A program made the position numbers and the translations under genes. Shown here piece by piece: positions 43,274 through 53,249 of a DNA stretch of 64,000 bases (the stretch's first letter is position 1; each line of letters opens with the position of its first letter). The DNA comes from Balneolaceae bacterium UBA3186. Lineage in GTDB: Bacteria > Bacteroidota > Rhodothermia > Balneolales > Balneolaceae. The stretch is from assembly GCA_002364085.1 (NCBI GenBank), contig DEXK01000003.1, forward strand, positions 45,847 through 109,846, written 5' to 3'. The notes below the pieces were generated by a model, which was not told the DNA's origin, did not search any database, and saw only the letters and a list, made by a program, of their open reading frames with translations.

Positions 43274-44338
43274 GTGGAAAATACTGCAAGTGACAAACCT
43301 ACAGTAACAATTGCTATTCCTGTATTAAATGAAGAAAAGTACATAGAAGATGTCTTAAATTCATTTCTTAACTCGACCTATTCGAATATAATTGAAATTC
43401 TTATTGCCGATGGAGGCAGTATAGACAAAACAGTTAGTTTAGTTACTGAATTTTCAAAGAAAGATTCTAGGATAAAGCTCATAGACAATCCTGAGAAGTA
43501 TCAGTCTTATGCATTAAATAAAATGATTGACAAAGCAGAGGGGGAGATCTTTCTAAGAGCCGATTCACATTGTCGTTACGCGTCAGATTATGTAGAACAG
43601 TGTGTGAATTGTATTACAAAGACAAACGCTGTTAATGTAGGTGGAGCTCAAAATTATAAAGCCGAAACTCTGATCCAATCAGGAATTGCTCTCGCAGTAA
43701 AGAATTTTTTTGGGAATGGTGGAGCAAAATATATGGACGAAAGTTTTGAAGGATATGCAGATACTGTGTTTTTGGGATGCTTCAGAACAAGCGATCTTAA
43801 AAAAGTTAATGGGTTTTCAGAATCTAATCGTACTAATGAGGACGCAGAACTAAATTTAAGGTTGAGAAAAGAGTTAAATGGCAAGATATACGTTAGTCCT
43901 TCAATAAACTCTTGGTATTACCCAAGAAAAAGCTTCGTGAAGTTATTTACGCAATATTTCAGATATGGAAGAGGAAGATATATAACCAATAAAAAACATG
44001 ATGGTGATATTCCATATCGTAGCAAAGCCCCTTTTGTATTTCTTTCTTTTATGGTTCTTTATGGGATATTGGACTTGGTTTTAGAACAGGATATGGGTTT
44101 TATTTATGTGTCTACGGCTATACTGGTATTAGTCTTTTTTGAAAGTATCCGATTTAGCTACGAAAAAAAGGAATATTTAAAAGATGAAGTATGGGCTTCA
44201 GAAAAAAATAAATCTCCTTTCATTTTAAGTGTATCACTACTCTGTTTTTTAAGTTTATTAACTATGAACTTGGCACACTTTTTAGGCTATGGTTGGCAGG
44301 CGATCAAATCCAAGTTTACAAAAAGAAATTCCTGGTGA
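43274..44338 (+). CDS. Family 2 glycosyltransferase, membrane-associated
   Basis: Starts at GTG 43274 as no earlier ATG exists. The 354-residue protein opens with the GT2 pattern VTIAIPVLNEEKYIEDVL and IEILIADGGSIDKTVSLV, then LRADSHCRYASDYVEQ for the DXD-like site and GCFRTSDLKKVNGFSESNRTNEDAELNLRLRK for the acceptor part. Two to three C-terminal hydrophobic segments (about 245-265, 270-290 and 315-335) suggest membrane attachment. The length and order are like ExoA-type succinoglycan enzymes, though the sugar is unknown. Confidence 0.88.
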   Translation: MENTASDKPTVTIAIPVLNEEKYIEDVLNSFLNSTYSNIIEILIADGGSIDKTVSLVTEFSKKDSRIKLIDNPEKYQSYALNKMIDKAEGEIFLRADSHCRYASDYVEQCVNCITKTNAVNVGGAQNYKAETLIQSGIALAVKNFFGNGGAKYMDESFEGYADTVFLGCFRTSDLKKVNGFSESNRTNEDAELNLRLRKELNGKIYVSPSINSWYYPRKSFVKLFTQYFRYGRGRYITNKKHDGDIPYRSKAPFVFLSFMVLYGILDLVLEQDMGFIYVSTAILVLVFFESIRFSYEKKEYLKDEVWASEKNKSPFILSVSLLCFLSLLTMNLAHFLGYGWQAIKSKFTKRNSW

Positions 44339-44377
44339 TAGTTTGATTTTTGCTAACATTCTATATCGTACTTTTCT

Positions 44378-45487
44378 ATGAAAGTCGTCCAATTATCTTC
44401 TGCTCATTACGTATTTGATAACAGAATTTTTAATAAGATATCAAAGTCATTAGTTAATAATGGATACGATGTGGATCTCTTGATTCAACATACAAAAGAC
44501 GAAGTAGTTGATGGTGTAAATATCATCGCGTTGCCAAAGGTATCAGGGAAATTAGGAAGGCCATTTAAAGTGATACCGTCACTCTTCAGAAAAGTCATAG
44601 AATATCCTTCAAAGACCGTCTTCCATTTTCATGATCCGGAATTAATACCCATGGGTTTACTCCTTAATTTTTTTGGGTATAAGGTGATTTATGATATACA
44701 TGAAGACTCGATTACAGATATAGAACAAAAAAACTATCTAAATCCCCTACTTAAAAAAATATCAACTATAGTTTTAAAAAAACTTGAAAGTTTAGCTCAT
44801 AAAAAGCTTAATACTATTATTGCGGAAGAATATTATTCCGAAAGGTTTCCTGAAGCTATTGAAGTTCTAAATTATCCTTCATTAAACTGGGCTAAGAACT
44901 TTGTTGTTAAAAGAGACTCTCCGGATAGGTTATTATACACAGGGAGCATAACAGAAGATCGTGGCGCATATTATCATGTTTCTATACTTAACTATGTGGA
45001 TGAGAGTGAACTTTCGGGTGTTAGTTTGGTAGGTTCATGTAACCCGGAACTGTTCAAAAAATTGATTAAAAATATCAGTAAAGAAGAGCGAAGATTAGAA
45101 CTGAATGGAGATGGGAAATCTGTTCCATTCGACAAGATCATAAAATCGTATAGTAAGGCTGACTGGCTTGCGGGATTAGCTATTTTTCCTAAAACCAGAC
45201 ATTATTCAAGGAAAAGATTAACAAAATTTTTTGAATACATGGCTGCAGGATTGCCAATAATTTATTCCGATTTTCCGGAATGGAAAGCTTTTTTAGAGCC
45301 GTTAAATGTTGGGATATCTGTAAACCCGGAAAGGCCAGAAGAAGTAGTACAAGCGATATCAAGCTTAAAAAGATCGCCAGAGCTAAGAACGCAAATGTCA
45401 AATAATGGCCAAAAAGCAGTGTCATTAAATTATAATTGGGAAAGAGAAGAAAATAAACTTTTTGAGCTATATGAATCCTTAACTTAA
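44378..45487 (+). CDS. Family 4-like glycosyltransferase (GT-B)
   Basis: This 369-residue protein has MKVVQLSSAHYVFDNRIFNKISKSLVNNGYDVDLLI at the N-terminus and FHFHDPELIPMGLLL and VIYDIHEDSITDIEQ, as in GT4 enzymes. The C-terminal half has the motif KRLTKFFEYMAAGLPIIYSDFPEWKAFLE with the conserved Glu, and VGISVNPERPEEVVQAI. It lies 39 bases after the GT2 gene on the same strand, in the polysaccharide locus. Its sugar donor is unknown. Confidence 0.88.
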   Translation: MKVVQLSSAHYVFDNRIFNKISKSLVNNGYDVDLLIQHTKDEVVDGVNIIALPKVSGKLGRPFKVIPSLFRKVIEYPSKTVFHFHDPELIPMGLLLNFFGYKVIYDIHEDSITDIEQKNYLNPLLKKISTIVLKKLESLAHKKLNTIIAEEYYSERFPEAIEVLNYPSLNWAKNFVVKRDSPDRLLYTGSITEDRGAYYHVSILNYVDESELSGVSLVGSCNPELFKKLIKNISKEERRLELNGDGKSVPFDKIIKSYSKADWLAGLAIFPKTRHYSRKRLTKFFEYMAAGLPIIYSDFPEWKAFLEPLNVGISVNPERPEEVVQAISSLKRSPELRTQMSNNGQKAVSLNYNWEREENKLFELYESLT

Positions 45488-45602
45488 TTGCTTTAATATG
45501 TCTGGAAAATATTTAGGTTTTAAATAAACCTCTCTTTTTTAGGTAGCAATGGAGCTTTAACAGACTCATAAATTGTTTGATTATAATTGAGAAAAAATAA
45601 TA

Positions 45603-47087
45603 TTGAACACGAATAAAACTTCATTATTGAGGGGCAAACTTCTCGCTAAAAACTCTGTTTATAGCTTCATTGGGATGATTTTACCAATGATTGCCGGATT
45701 AATAGCTATTCCTTTTCTGATTAATAAATTAGGGGAAGAGTCATTTGGGTTATTGATATTATTCTGGAGCACTATATCGTATATAACGATGTTAGATTTC
45801 GGTTTAAACAGAGCAGCAACCAAGTATTTTGCACAAAATATTGGAATGCTAAAAGAAAGTGAGAACCTCAGTCTGTTAATGACTAGTATTGTTTTTGTGC
45901 TCTTAGTAGGAATTTTAGCGGGGTCTGTACTTTTTTTAGGATCCGATTTACTTGTGAATAAAATATTTAGTGAAGATTCTTCTTTAAAACTTTTGGCGAA
46001 CAATTGTTTTAAACTGATCTCATTCTATTCGCCTGTATTACTTTTGATCCCTACTATAAGTGCTTTTTTAAGATCCTATCAAAATTTCAAATGGCTTTCA
46101 ATAGTAACTAGCATTAATGGAATCCTGAACTATGTAATACCTGTGTTCGCGGTAATATGGTCTCTTTCTTTATTCGATATTATTAAAGCGCTGTTGATTG
46201 TAAAGGTGTTAATACTGTTAGCATTAATAGGTGGTTCAGCTAATTTTATTAACGTATCTAAATTTTCTACTGAAAAGCTGAACTTGATTCAAAACATGAG
46301 AAAATTGATCAAATTCGGAGGGTGGGTAAGTGTGTCTAATTTTTTAACTCCTCTTTTTGAATATAGTGATCGATTTATTATTGCAACATATCTTACAGTT
46401 TCTGCAGTAGCTATTTATGGAACACCTTTGGAAATAGTACTTAAAGTAGGAATGATAGCGGTAGCTATTTCGGGTGTAATATTTGCGGCAATTAGTAATT
46501 CAATAGAACATGATTTTGTTAAAACAGAAAAGATCATCAATAAGGGACTAAGTGCAACCACCTTACTATCATACCCGATAATTATTACACTAACACTTTT
46601 TGCAAATGAAGGATTAACATGGTGGGTAGGGGAAGGTATTTCTGCTGAAGGAGCTTTAGTATTACAGATAGTTGCACTTGGTGTACTTTTCAGGTGTTCA
46701 ACTAATCTATCAATTGCTTATTTACACTCCGTTGATAAGCCAGAAATTACAGCAAAAACTCACTTGGTTGAATTTGTTCTATATATTTTAAGCTTAGTTA
46801 TTATGGCTAAATTTTTTGGTTTGTACGGAGTAGCGATTGCTCATTCAGGAAGGTTGATATTAGACAATATTTTGATGAGCTATTTTGCTCAAAAAAACTC
46901 GAAAGAGATGAATCTAGACTTTATAAAGAACTCCAAAATCATTTTTATGTTAACACTAACAAGTATTCCGGCTTTCTTGAGCATTAGCATAATAATAAAG
47001 CTTATTTGGTGGACTTTTTTAGCAATAGCATACCTTATTTACGTCTATAAAAACTTTAAAGAATTAAATACACTGTTTCAGAAATGA
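45603..47087 (+). CDS. Wzx-like polysaccharide flippase
   Basis: Starts at TTG 45603. The 494-residue product has 12 or more transmembrane segments and the family beginning LLAKNSVYSFIGMILPMIAGLIAIPFLINKLGEESFGLLILFWS. Such MOP-family flippases move undecaprenyl-linked repeat units to the periplasmic side. It is in the same locus as the ligase/polymerase and export genes and is thus the probable Wzx of this locus. A hairpin with T-runs lies after it. Confidence 0.9.
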   Translation: MNTNKTSLLRGKLLAKNSVYSFIGMILPMIAGLIAIPFLINKLGEESFGLLILFWSTISYITMLDFGLNRAATKYFAQNIGMLKESENLSLLMTSIVFVLLVGILAGSVLFLGSDLLVNKIFSEDSSLKLLANNCFKLISFYSPVLLLIPTISAFLRSYQNFKWLSIVTSINGILNYVIPVFAVIWSLSLFDIIKALLIVKVLILLALIGGSANFINVSKFSTEKLNLIQNMRKLIKFGGWVSVSNFLTPLFEYSDRFIIATYLTVSAVAIYGTPLEIVLKVGMIAVAISGVIFAAISNSIEHDFVKTEKIINKGLSATTLLSYPIIITLTLFANEGLTWWVGEGISAEGALVLQIVALGVLFRCSTNLSIAYLHSVDKPEITAKTHLVEFVLYILSLVIMAKFFGLYGVAIAHSGRLILDNILMSYFAQKNSKEMNLDFIKNSKIIFMLTLTSIPAFLSISIIIKLIWWTFLAIAYLIYVYKNFKELNTLFQK

Positions 47088-47122
47088 ACTATTTAAAAAC
47101 AGACAAAAAGATATCCTGAATG

Positions 47123-47160
47123 TTTTTGGTATCATTTATACTTAAAAAGATACCAAAAAA
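47123..47160. terminator. Bidirectional terminator hairpin between convergent genes
   Basis: TTTTTGGTATC and GATACCAAAAA pair around a 15-base loop; the ends are T-rich on one side and A-rich on the other. It overlaps the last codons of the convergent glycosyltransferase gene at 47132. Confidence 0.55.
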
Positions 47161-48034
47161 ATAAAGTGCCAAATTGCCTGGCTTTAAACTTGTTAAATGA
47201 AACCACTTTAACAACTGTTCTAATCCCATAACCAATTATGCCACATATTTTGTTAAGGAAAACTAAATGTGGATAATATAATTGTATAAGCTTCTTTTTT
47301 GATCGGTGCTTTTCAATTTCCAAAGGAAGGAAAAGATTCTTTGAGGTTCCTCCCCCAATGTGGTTTATTTGAGCATCATAATAAAAGAAAACTCTGAATC
47401 CGGCTTTTTCAATTTTTAAACAGAGGTCACGTTCTTCTGAGTAGAGAAAAAAATCCTCGTTCATTCCACCTACGTTTTGATATAATTTTGCTGAAATAAA
47501 CATACAGCTTCCATGAACCACATCCACAAATGCAGATTTATCTAGCGAGTAAAAACTTCCTTGCTTTTTTTTTGAAATAAAAAAGTTTATGAAGGGGAAA
47601 GCTAAACTAATTAGTGATAAAGTAGTTATATGGCTAACTACACTAGGCTCTTGATTACCATTTTGATTGAAAACGGCAGGTCCAATTAACCCAATTTCAG
47701 GAGATCGATTAATTTTTTTGTATTGAATATCCAATACATCATTAATGAGTATAGTATCCGGATTTAAAAAAAATAAATACTCACCGGAAGCTTTTTTAGC
47801 ACCAATATTGTTTGCCTTAGCAAAGCCTAAATTAGATCCGGTTTCTAAATATGTAATGGTTGGCAGCTTATTTTTAAGCGCATTTATTTCTGATGGATCT
47901 TCATCAGAATTAGAAACAACAATTATTTCATAATCTGTAGATGTACAGTTTTCTATAATAGAGTCAACACAATCCGATATAAGGGAAAGAGAGTTGAAAT
48001 TTACAATAACTACACTTACTTGTATTTTATTCAA
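47132..48034 (-). CDS. Family 2 glycosyltransferase
   Basis: The 300-residue protein starts with IQVSVVIVNFNSLSLISDCVDSIIENC and YEIIVVSNSDEDPSE and has YLETGSNLGFAKANNIGAKKASGEYLFFLNPDTIL, a rhamnosyltransferase-type GT2 layout with DXD as NPDT. VDVVHGSCMFISAKLYQNVGGMNEDFFLYSEERDLCLKIEKAG is the acceptor part. It should be a cytoplasmic membrane-face enzyme adding one sugar to a lipid-linked unit. It overlaps the ligase gene by eight bases. Confidence 0.92.
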   Translation of the reverse strand: MNKIQVSVVIVNFNSLSLISDCVDSIIENCTSTDYEIIVVSNSDEDPSEINALKNKLPTITYLETGSNLGFAKANNIGAKKASGEYLFFLNPDTILINDVLDIQYKKINRSPEIGLIGPAVFNQNGNQEPSVVSHITTLSLISLAFPFINFFISKKKQGSFYSLDKSAFVDVVHGSCMFISAKLYQNVGGMNEDFFLYSEERDLCLKIEKAGFRVFFYYDAQINHIGGGTSKNLFLPLEIEKHRSKKKLIQLYYPHLVFLNKICGIIGYGIRTVVKVVSFNKFKARQFGTLFFWYLFKYK

Positions 48035-49388
48035 ACTTCTTCAATTCAGTATTTAAGTAGGCCGCAGCAATCGAAGTAAAAGCTACGCCTTCAAATATTA
48101 GTATTTGTGAACTTGTATTGTTTACAAAAATCATCCCAACTACAATGCCTGTTATTGCTAATGGAAGACCTTTATTTGATAATTTATACAATCGGATTGA
48201 TTTTTTGATAAGCAAAAACCAGATCGAGACAAAAGAAATAAGCCCTAAAATTCCGAATTTAAATATAGCACCTATATATCCATTATGAATAAAATTTGTA
48301 CGAATAAAAATATCATAAAAGATTCTTTTTCGTGTAAATTCAGTACCAAAACCATAGCCGGCAATAGGATTTTTAACTACATGATTAAAAACCGTTTTCG
48401 TTTCAAGCCATCTGTCTTGAAGAGAATTATCAGTTGAGCCGTCACCAAACGATTTAAATCGTTCTTCTAATCCGTTAATGATCAAGCTAAACAGATCATC
48501 AAAAAGAAACTGAGCGATTGAAATACCCAAAAGAACAATGATTGCAGCGGTAAGTAAAATTCTGTTCTTTCCATTTCTATTTACAATTACAAAAATGGCG
48601 ATCACACTAAAGAAACCAGCTACCCAATAACCCCTGCTTTGAGTTAGTATTAAAGAGACCATGAAAATGAGAAAAAGTCCTGTAGAAAGGATTTGTAGCA
48701 GTCTTTTTTTTGTGACTGAAGCTACTGCTAACGATAAGGAGCATCCAATTACCACAATAATCTCATTAGCGGCTACACGTGCACTCTCGGCCTGCCAGGG
48801 CAATAAGGCTTGTGCTATGATCTGACGATAGTAAAAGAAATTTCTTATCACTACAAACCCCAATATGAATAGGAGAATAAGCCCAAAAAATTTCTTAAAT
48901 GATTCGTCTTGAAGATATTCCCGGAGGGGAAAGTAAGTGAAAATTCCAAGTAGGTATACTATTTCTCCTACTGCAGTGTATGTTGCAGCTCCATTGAGCT
49001 TGCCTATTACTAATGCATAAGGAACCAGAAAATGCAAGAGCAGAAAAAAATAGTCTAAGGCATTTTCAAGTTTAAGTGTACCAGTAATTGTTTTGAATGC
49101 GACAAAAAGCAATAAAATTACACTCAATCCAAAAAAAGGCAATTCTAATAATTGGATGCCTTCTCGTGTATCCAGTATAAATATTGAAGCAACGAAATAG
49201 ACTAAAAGAAATGATCCTTTAATGGGTTGAAATATGTGAAATAGAAGCATCGCAATTCCAAATGCCAATGCTCCGAATATACCGATAAGGCCAAAGTAAA
49301 AATGGAGGGTAATTAAAAGAAAACCAACACCACAAGTAACAGTAATTGCTTCTTTAAAACCAATACTATTTGATGAAGCTAGAACCAT
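48027..49388 (-). CDS. O-antigen ligase/polymerase family membrane protein
   Basis: The 453-residue protein has about 11 hydrophobic segments, with a large periplasmic loop near residues 310-370 containing DRWLETKTVFNHVVKNPIAGYGFGTEF, as in the Wzy_C/O-antigen ligase family (PF04932-type). LILTQSRGYWVAGFFSV carries the conserved Arg. Such proteins either join polysaccharide to lipid A or polymerise repeats. In a locus with Wzx, Wzz-like and Wza-like proteins a polymerase (Wzy) role fits best, but the two cannot be separated by sequence alone. Confidence 0.85.
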   Translation of the reverse strand: MVLASSNSIGFKEAITVTCGVGFLLITLHFYFGLIGIFGALAFGIAMLLFHIFQPIKGSFLLVYFVASIFILDTREGIQLLELPFFGLSVILLLFVAFKTITGTLKLENALDYFFLLLHFLVPYALVIGKLNGAATYTAVGEIVYLLGIFTYFPLREYLQDESFKKFFGLILLFILGFVVIRNFFYYRQIIAQALLPWQAESARVAANEIIVVIGCSLSLAVASVTKKRLLQILSTGLFLIFMVSLILTQSRGYWVAGFFSVIAIFVIVNRNGKNRILLTAAIIVLLGISIAQFLFDDLFSLIINGLEERFKSFGDGSTDNSLQDRWLETKTVFNHVVKNPIAGYGFGTEFTRKRIFYDIFIRTNFIHNGYIGAIFKFGILGLISFVSIWFLLIKKSIRLYKLSNKGLPLAITGIVVGMIFVNNTSSQILIFEGVAFTSIAAAYLNTELKKFE

Positions 49389-49389
49389 T

Positions 49390-50538
49390 TCAGCTTCTTA
49401 AAGAATCAAAAAACTCTTTGTTTTGTAAATATGTAAAACGACTAACCATATATCCTGTAACTAAAATAAATGCAGATATTCCGGTAAAAATCACAATTAT
49501 AGAGCGACGAGGTTCGGATTTTATCAAAGCTACTCTTGGTTCATCAATAACGCTGACAATCGGTAGAGATTTTGCTTCTTCCATTTTTGCTTGTTCATAA
49601 AGCGGGAGGAGGAATTTCTGTATCTCTGTCTGAATTTCGATCTGAAAAAATAAGTCGTAATATTCTGAGCCAACTTCAGCAAGGCTATTAAAATTCAGAA
49701 TGATATTTTCCGGATCTTCATCATTATAAAGTTCATTTAGCTTTTTTGTAATGGCTTCATATTGCACTTTTTGAGTTTTGTACACATCACTTGATGTGCT
49801 TACCGTGCTTGATAAGGCTTGAAGTTTTACCTCAGCTTCAAGTTGTTGAGCAGTTAATAACCCCATTAACCTAAAGTATTCTTTTACCTGTTCAGGGAGC
49901 TCAAAAACACCATATTGCTTTTGAAACTTTATATATTCCTGTTGTAAGCTATCAAGGTCACCAATGAGTTGGTTATACCTGATTTCTAAGAATTCTCTGT
50001 ATAATCTCGCATCTTTAGATACAATTTTAGTATTCAGCTCATTTAATAATTGTACATAGTAATCGGTAATTTCTTTAGCTCTAACCGGGTCTTCATCTAA
50101 CACTGAAATAATGAAATTGCCTTCTTCTAGGTTTTCAAATGTGCTTCTTTCATTAAGTACTTTAATGGCTTCTCCCACTTCGTCGTCTGCGCCATTGACC
50201 TCATATACGTTTATGAGATCAAACTTATCAATAATTTTTTTACTGGTCGAATAACTGGAGAGCAAAACGATATAACGGTTTGTTTCATCCGTATTACCTC
50301 CTAACACAGAGCTGGCTATAGAAGAAAGACCGCCATCTTCTGAAAAAAGATCTAGCCCGAAACTAGGGCGTTGGCTTGGCAAGAGATTAGCTGTAGATTT
50401 GAACTTATTTGGTATAAATAAGCTATACACTGCAACGATTACCGCAACTAAAAAAGGAATGCCGAGAACTACTTTCCAATTTGAGAACAAAAATCGAATT
50501 ACATCAACAGAAGAAGGGGAGTGGTATTTTTTAGACAT
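49390..50538 (-). CDS. Wzz-like chain-length determinant / polysaccharide co-polymerase
   Basis: The 382-residue product has a transmembrane segment near 24-44 (VVLGIPFLVAVIVAVYSLF) and another near 350-370, with a mainly coiled-coil periplasmic domain between, the Wzz layout. It carries VDVIRFLFSNWKVV and ends with IPN-like SLPIVSVIDEPRVALIKSEPRRSIIVIF before the second membrane segment. There is no attached tyrosine kinase domain, unlike many Wzc proteins. It probably controls chain length in the assembly of the polysaccharide, acting with the Wza-like protein upstream in the operon. Confidence 0.88.
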   Translation of the reverse strand: MSKKYHSPSSVDVIRFLFSNWKVVLGIPFLVAVIVAVYSLFIPNKFKSTANLLPSQRPSFGLDLFSEDGGLSSIASSVLGGNTDETNRYIVLLSSYSTSKKIIDKFDLINVYEVNGADDEVGEAIKVLNERSTFENLEEGNFIISVLDEDPVRAKEITDYYVQLLNELNTKIVSKDARLYREFLEIRYNQLIGDLDSLQQEYIKFQKQYGVFELPEQVKEYFRLMGLLTAQQLEAEVKLQALSSTVSTSSDVYKTQKVQYEAITKKLNELYNDEDPENIILNFNSLAEVGSEYYDLFFQIEIQTEIQKFLLPLYEQAKMEEAKSLPIVSVIDEPRVALIKSEPRRSIIVIFTGISAFILVTGYMVSRFTYLQNKEFFDSLRS

Positions 50539-50555
50539 TCTTATTATTTCTTAAT

Positions 50556-52268
50556 TCATTTTGTAATTGCAACATAAGTGGTAATAATACCTGTAATTGT
50601 TGTAATCGCAGTCATGATTAATTGGACTCTTTGATTTTTTAGTTGTGCTTTTTGTATTTCATAAGTTCGAAGTGCATTGAGCTCTTCTATAGGTTGGCGA
50701 TCCACAAATATCTTGTCTCCGGATTCTATTTTTGTATCAAGGGGGTCAAACCAAGTAGAATTTCCGGCCTTTATCACAAAAACACGCTCTTTATCGGCTG
50801 CCAATGCAAAACCACCAGCTCTAGAAATATAATCTGAAACAGTGAAATTATTTTCTTCTGAAAAAGGGAAGTAACCGGGATTATTAACTTGTCCAAATAC
50901 GAAAATAGTTTGTGGATCTCTCGGAATATATAAACGGTCTCCATCATATAGCTTCAAATTTTGGAGCTGGTTCTGATCTTTAAGATCTATGAATACTTTA
51001 TTTTGACTGACTCTGGATTCGGCATCCAAATACTCTAAACCTTGAAGAACCTGATCTGATGTTCTTTTTAACAAGTCAGAATTAAAATCATTAGGAATAC
51101 CATTTTTTGGGTTGTTATTTCTTACCAAATATGCAGCGCTTATCAAAGCTTCAGAAGTTACACCTCCCGAAAGGTCCAATATTTCAGAAGCAGAAGTTTG
51201 GCCATTGATTATTGGAAAATTTCCTGGAGTTTCAACTTCTCCATATACCCAAACTGAAGTGGAGAAGTCTGTTTCTCTACTTAATGGTACTACAACTCTG
51301 TCATTGGGAATTAGTTCGAATGTATTCCATGTATTTGGTGAAAGCTCGATCCGCTCTACACCCACAACGCTTCTTCTAAAAACTAATAATTTAGAAGTAT
51401 CAGCTTCATCTACAAAGCCACCGCTGATTTCAAGTAAGTCTTGAGGAGAATCTCCTTTTCTAAATTCTAATTCAATCTCTGTCTTAACTCCTCCTGATAT
51501 ACTCAACTTGGGAGCTTCTCTACTTACTTTTTTTATTGTTATAAGATCGCCGTCTTTCACAAAAGGGTTAGATTCATAATTTCCGGTTCTGAAGTATTTG
51601 ATCAGATCGGCTGTAATAATATCACCGTTAGCCCTTTCAATGGTTATATCTCTAAAAGAAAAATTCCCTTTGTCTAAAAAATTACTGGAATTACTAACAG
51701 ATTTTGTAAGGTCTCTATTTCCATCAGTAATAGACTGGTAAATAACCTGATCCACTCTTGTTTGTGGAAATGTTAAATACTTACCTGGATAAGGCACGCC
51801 GCCAGTAATGTGAACAATGAGAGAACGAGGGCTTTCAACAGATAGATAAACAGCAACATCATTAAAGGTTTTTGCCGCAATTGTTTGAATTTTTTCTTCA
51901 GCTTCAATTATAGTCACTCCTGCTACATTTACTGTGCCGATAGAAGGCAGTATAACATCTCCTTGAGGGTTTACCAGAATTCCACGAAGTAATACCTTTT
52001 GAGATGTATTTAACTCAATTGAAACAAGATCATTTGCACCAAGTATATAATTGTTTTTATCTATGGTTCCTTCAAAAGGAATTCGTGTAAAAGCGAGTTG
52101 TATTCCTAAAGCGTCTTGATAATAAATCCCACCCAGAGTGCTGGAAAGATCAAAATTGAAGCCTCCCGGAATTTGAGGGGGCGTGTCCTCTTGAGCTGCC
52201 AGTGATACAGGAATAAAAAACAGAAATAGTAAGAAAAATAGTCTCTTTGAACGAGTAATATTGTTCAT
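50556..52268 (-). CDS. Wza-like polysaccharide export protein with SLBB domains
   Basis: The 570-residue protein has a signal peptide (about residues 1-25), a poly-export domain (NYILGANDLVSIELNTSQKVLLRGILVNPQGDVILPSIGTVNVAGVTI), several SLBB-type repeats (VHITGGVPYPGKY, VWVYGEVETPGNFP, IFVFGQVNNPGYFP), and a C-terminal hydrophobic helix (LIMTAITTITGIITTYVAI). It has no lipobox cysteine, unlike classic Wza, so the outer-membrane anchor is the C-terminal helix. It is likely the outer-membrane exporter of this locus. It lies first in the minus-strand operon of export genes. Confidence 0.9.
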   Translation of the reverse strand: MNNITRSKRLFFLLFLFFIPVSLAAQEDTPPQIPGGFNFDLSSTLGGIYYQDALGIQLAFTRIPFEGTIDKNNYILGANDLVSIELNTSQKVLLRGILVNPQGDVILPSIGTVNVAGVTIIEAEEKIQTIAAKTFNDVAVYLSVESPRSLIVHITGGVPYPGKYLTFPQTRVDQVIYQSITDGNRDLTKSVSNSSNFLDKGNFSFRDITIERANGDIITADLIKYFRTGNYESNPFVKDGDLITIKKVSREAPKLSISGGVKTEIELEFRKGDSPQDLLEISGGFVDEADTSKLLVFRRSVVGVERIELSPNTWNTFELIPNDRVVVPLSRETDFSTSVWVYGEVETPGNFPIINGQTSASEILDLSGGVTSEALISAAYLVRNNNPKNGIPNDFNSDLLKRTSDQVLQGLEYLDAESRVSQNKVFIDLKDQNQLQNLKLYDGDRLYIPRDPQTIFVFGQVNNPGYFPFSEENNFTVSDYISRAGGFALAADKERVFVIKAGNSTWFDPLDTKIESGDKIFVDRQPIEELNALRTYEIQKAQLKNQRVQLIMTAITTITGIITTYVAITK

Positions 52269-52283
52269 TGAATAAAGTTAGGA

Positions 52284-53177
52284 TTATGTAATTTTTTTGA
52301 CGGGCAACCTTGCCATTACAATTCCCGCAATAACGGAAAGTGCACCAATATATTGAAATAGAGTGAGTACTTCATCTAAAATAATAACTCCAAAGATCAA
52401 GCCCAGAACGGGAACAAGGTTTTGGTAGGTGGCTGTTCTGACGGCGCCAATTTTAACGATCCCGTTATTCCAGATCAGGTATGCAATCCCTACTGAAAGC
52501 GTCCCTGAGTAGAACAAACCGCCATAAGCTTTGGGTGAAATAGAACTCCATTCCAATTCTACTAATGAAGGTGCACCTATAATAGCCAGGCAAATAAATC
52601 CAATAAGGGCCATAAAAGCAGAAAATTGAGTAGAATTATAAAATTTGAGATACTTTTTTGAGAAGATGGTATAAACAGCCCATACAACTGCAGAGAGAAT
52701 AGTAATGATATCTCCTAAGAAAGTGTCTGACTTAAAAGAGATCTCATTATTTCCGCCGGCAACAATAAGAGCTACACCAAAGAAGGCAAATAAAACACCT
52801 ATAGTTTTCAATGGGGTTAGTTTTTCTTCGGTAAAGAATTGGGAAAGTAAAGCAACCCAGATTGGAATAGTGCCCAACATTACGGAAGCATTTGCAGCTT
52901 TGGTGAGGTTTATCCCCACTATAAACAGCATTTGATAGAGTAGGTTACCAATAAGTCCGATTCCTACCAATGCCCAGAAATGTTCTCTTTTTACTTTAAG
53001 AGAGAGTCCTTTTTTCTTAGCCGCAAAATAGAGCAATAGAAAAGCAAGAAAAAAACGAATAGCATTAAAGCTAAACGGGTCAAATTCTAATAGTGAGATC
53101 TTAACTACGCTGAAATTCAAAGCCCAGATTACGGCAACTCCAATCAGCGTAAGATCAGTGAGGTATTTTTTTATCAA
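52284..53177 (-). CDS. EamA/DMT-family transporter
   Basis: The 297-residue protein has ten hydrophobic segments in two similar halves, each an EamA domain (LIGVAVIWALNFSVVKISL and FLGDIITILSAVVWAVYTIFSKKYL). VPVLGLIFGVIILDEVLT in the second half is typical. Such transporters export amino acids, metabolites or drugs; the substrate here is unknown. It lies 15 bases upstream of the Wza-like gene in the same direction, so co-transcription is possible but a role in polysaccharide is not implied. Confidence 0.9.
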   Translation of the reverse strand: MIKKYLTDLTLIGVAVIWALNFSVVKISLLEFDPFSFNAIRFFLAFLLLYFAAKKKGLSLKVKREHFWALVGIGLIGNLLYQMLFIVGINLTKAANASVMLGTIPIWVALLSQFFTEEKLTPLKTIGVLFAFFGVALIVAGGNNEISFKSDTFLGDIITILSAVVWAVYTIFSKKYLKFYNSTQFSAFMALIGFICLAIIGAPSLVELEWSSISPKAYGGLFYSGTLSVGIAYLIWNNGIVKIGAVRTATYQNLVPVLGLIFGVIILDEVLTLFQYIGALSVIAGIVMARLPVKKIT

Positions 53178-53249
53178 TCAGGTAAATTTAATAGGCTGAA
53201 AATACGATAATCAGCCTTCTGAAACGATCAGATAAAGACACAGAAACAA

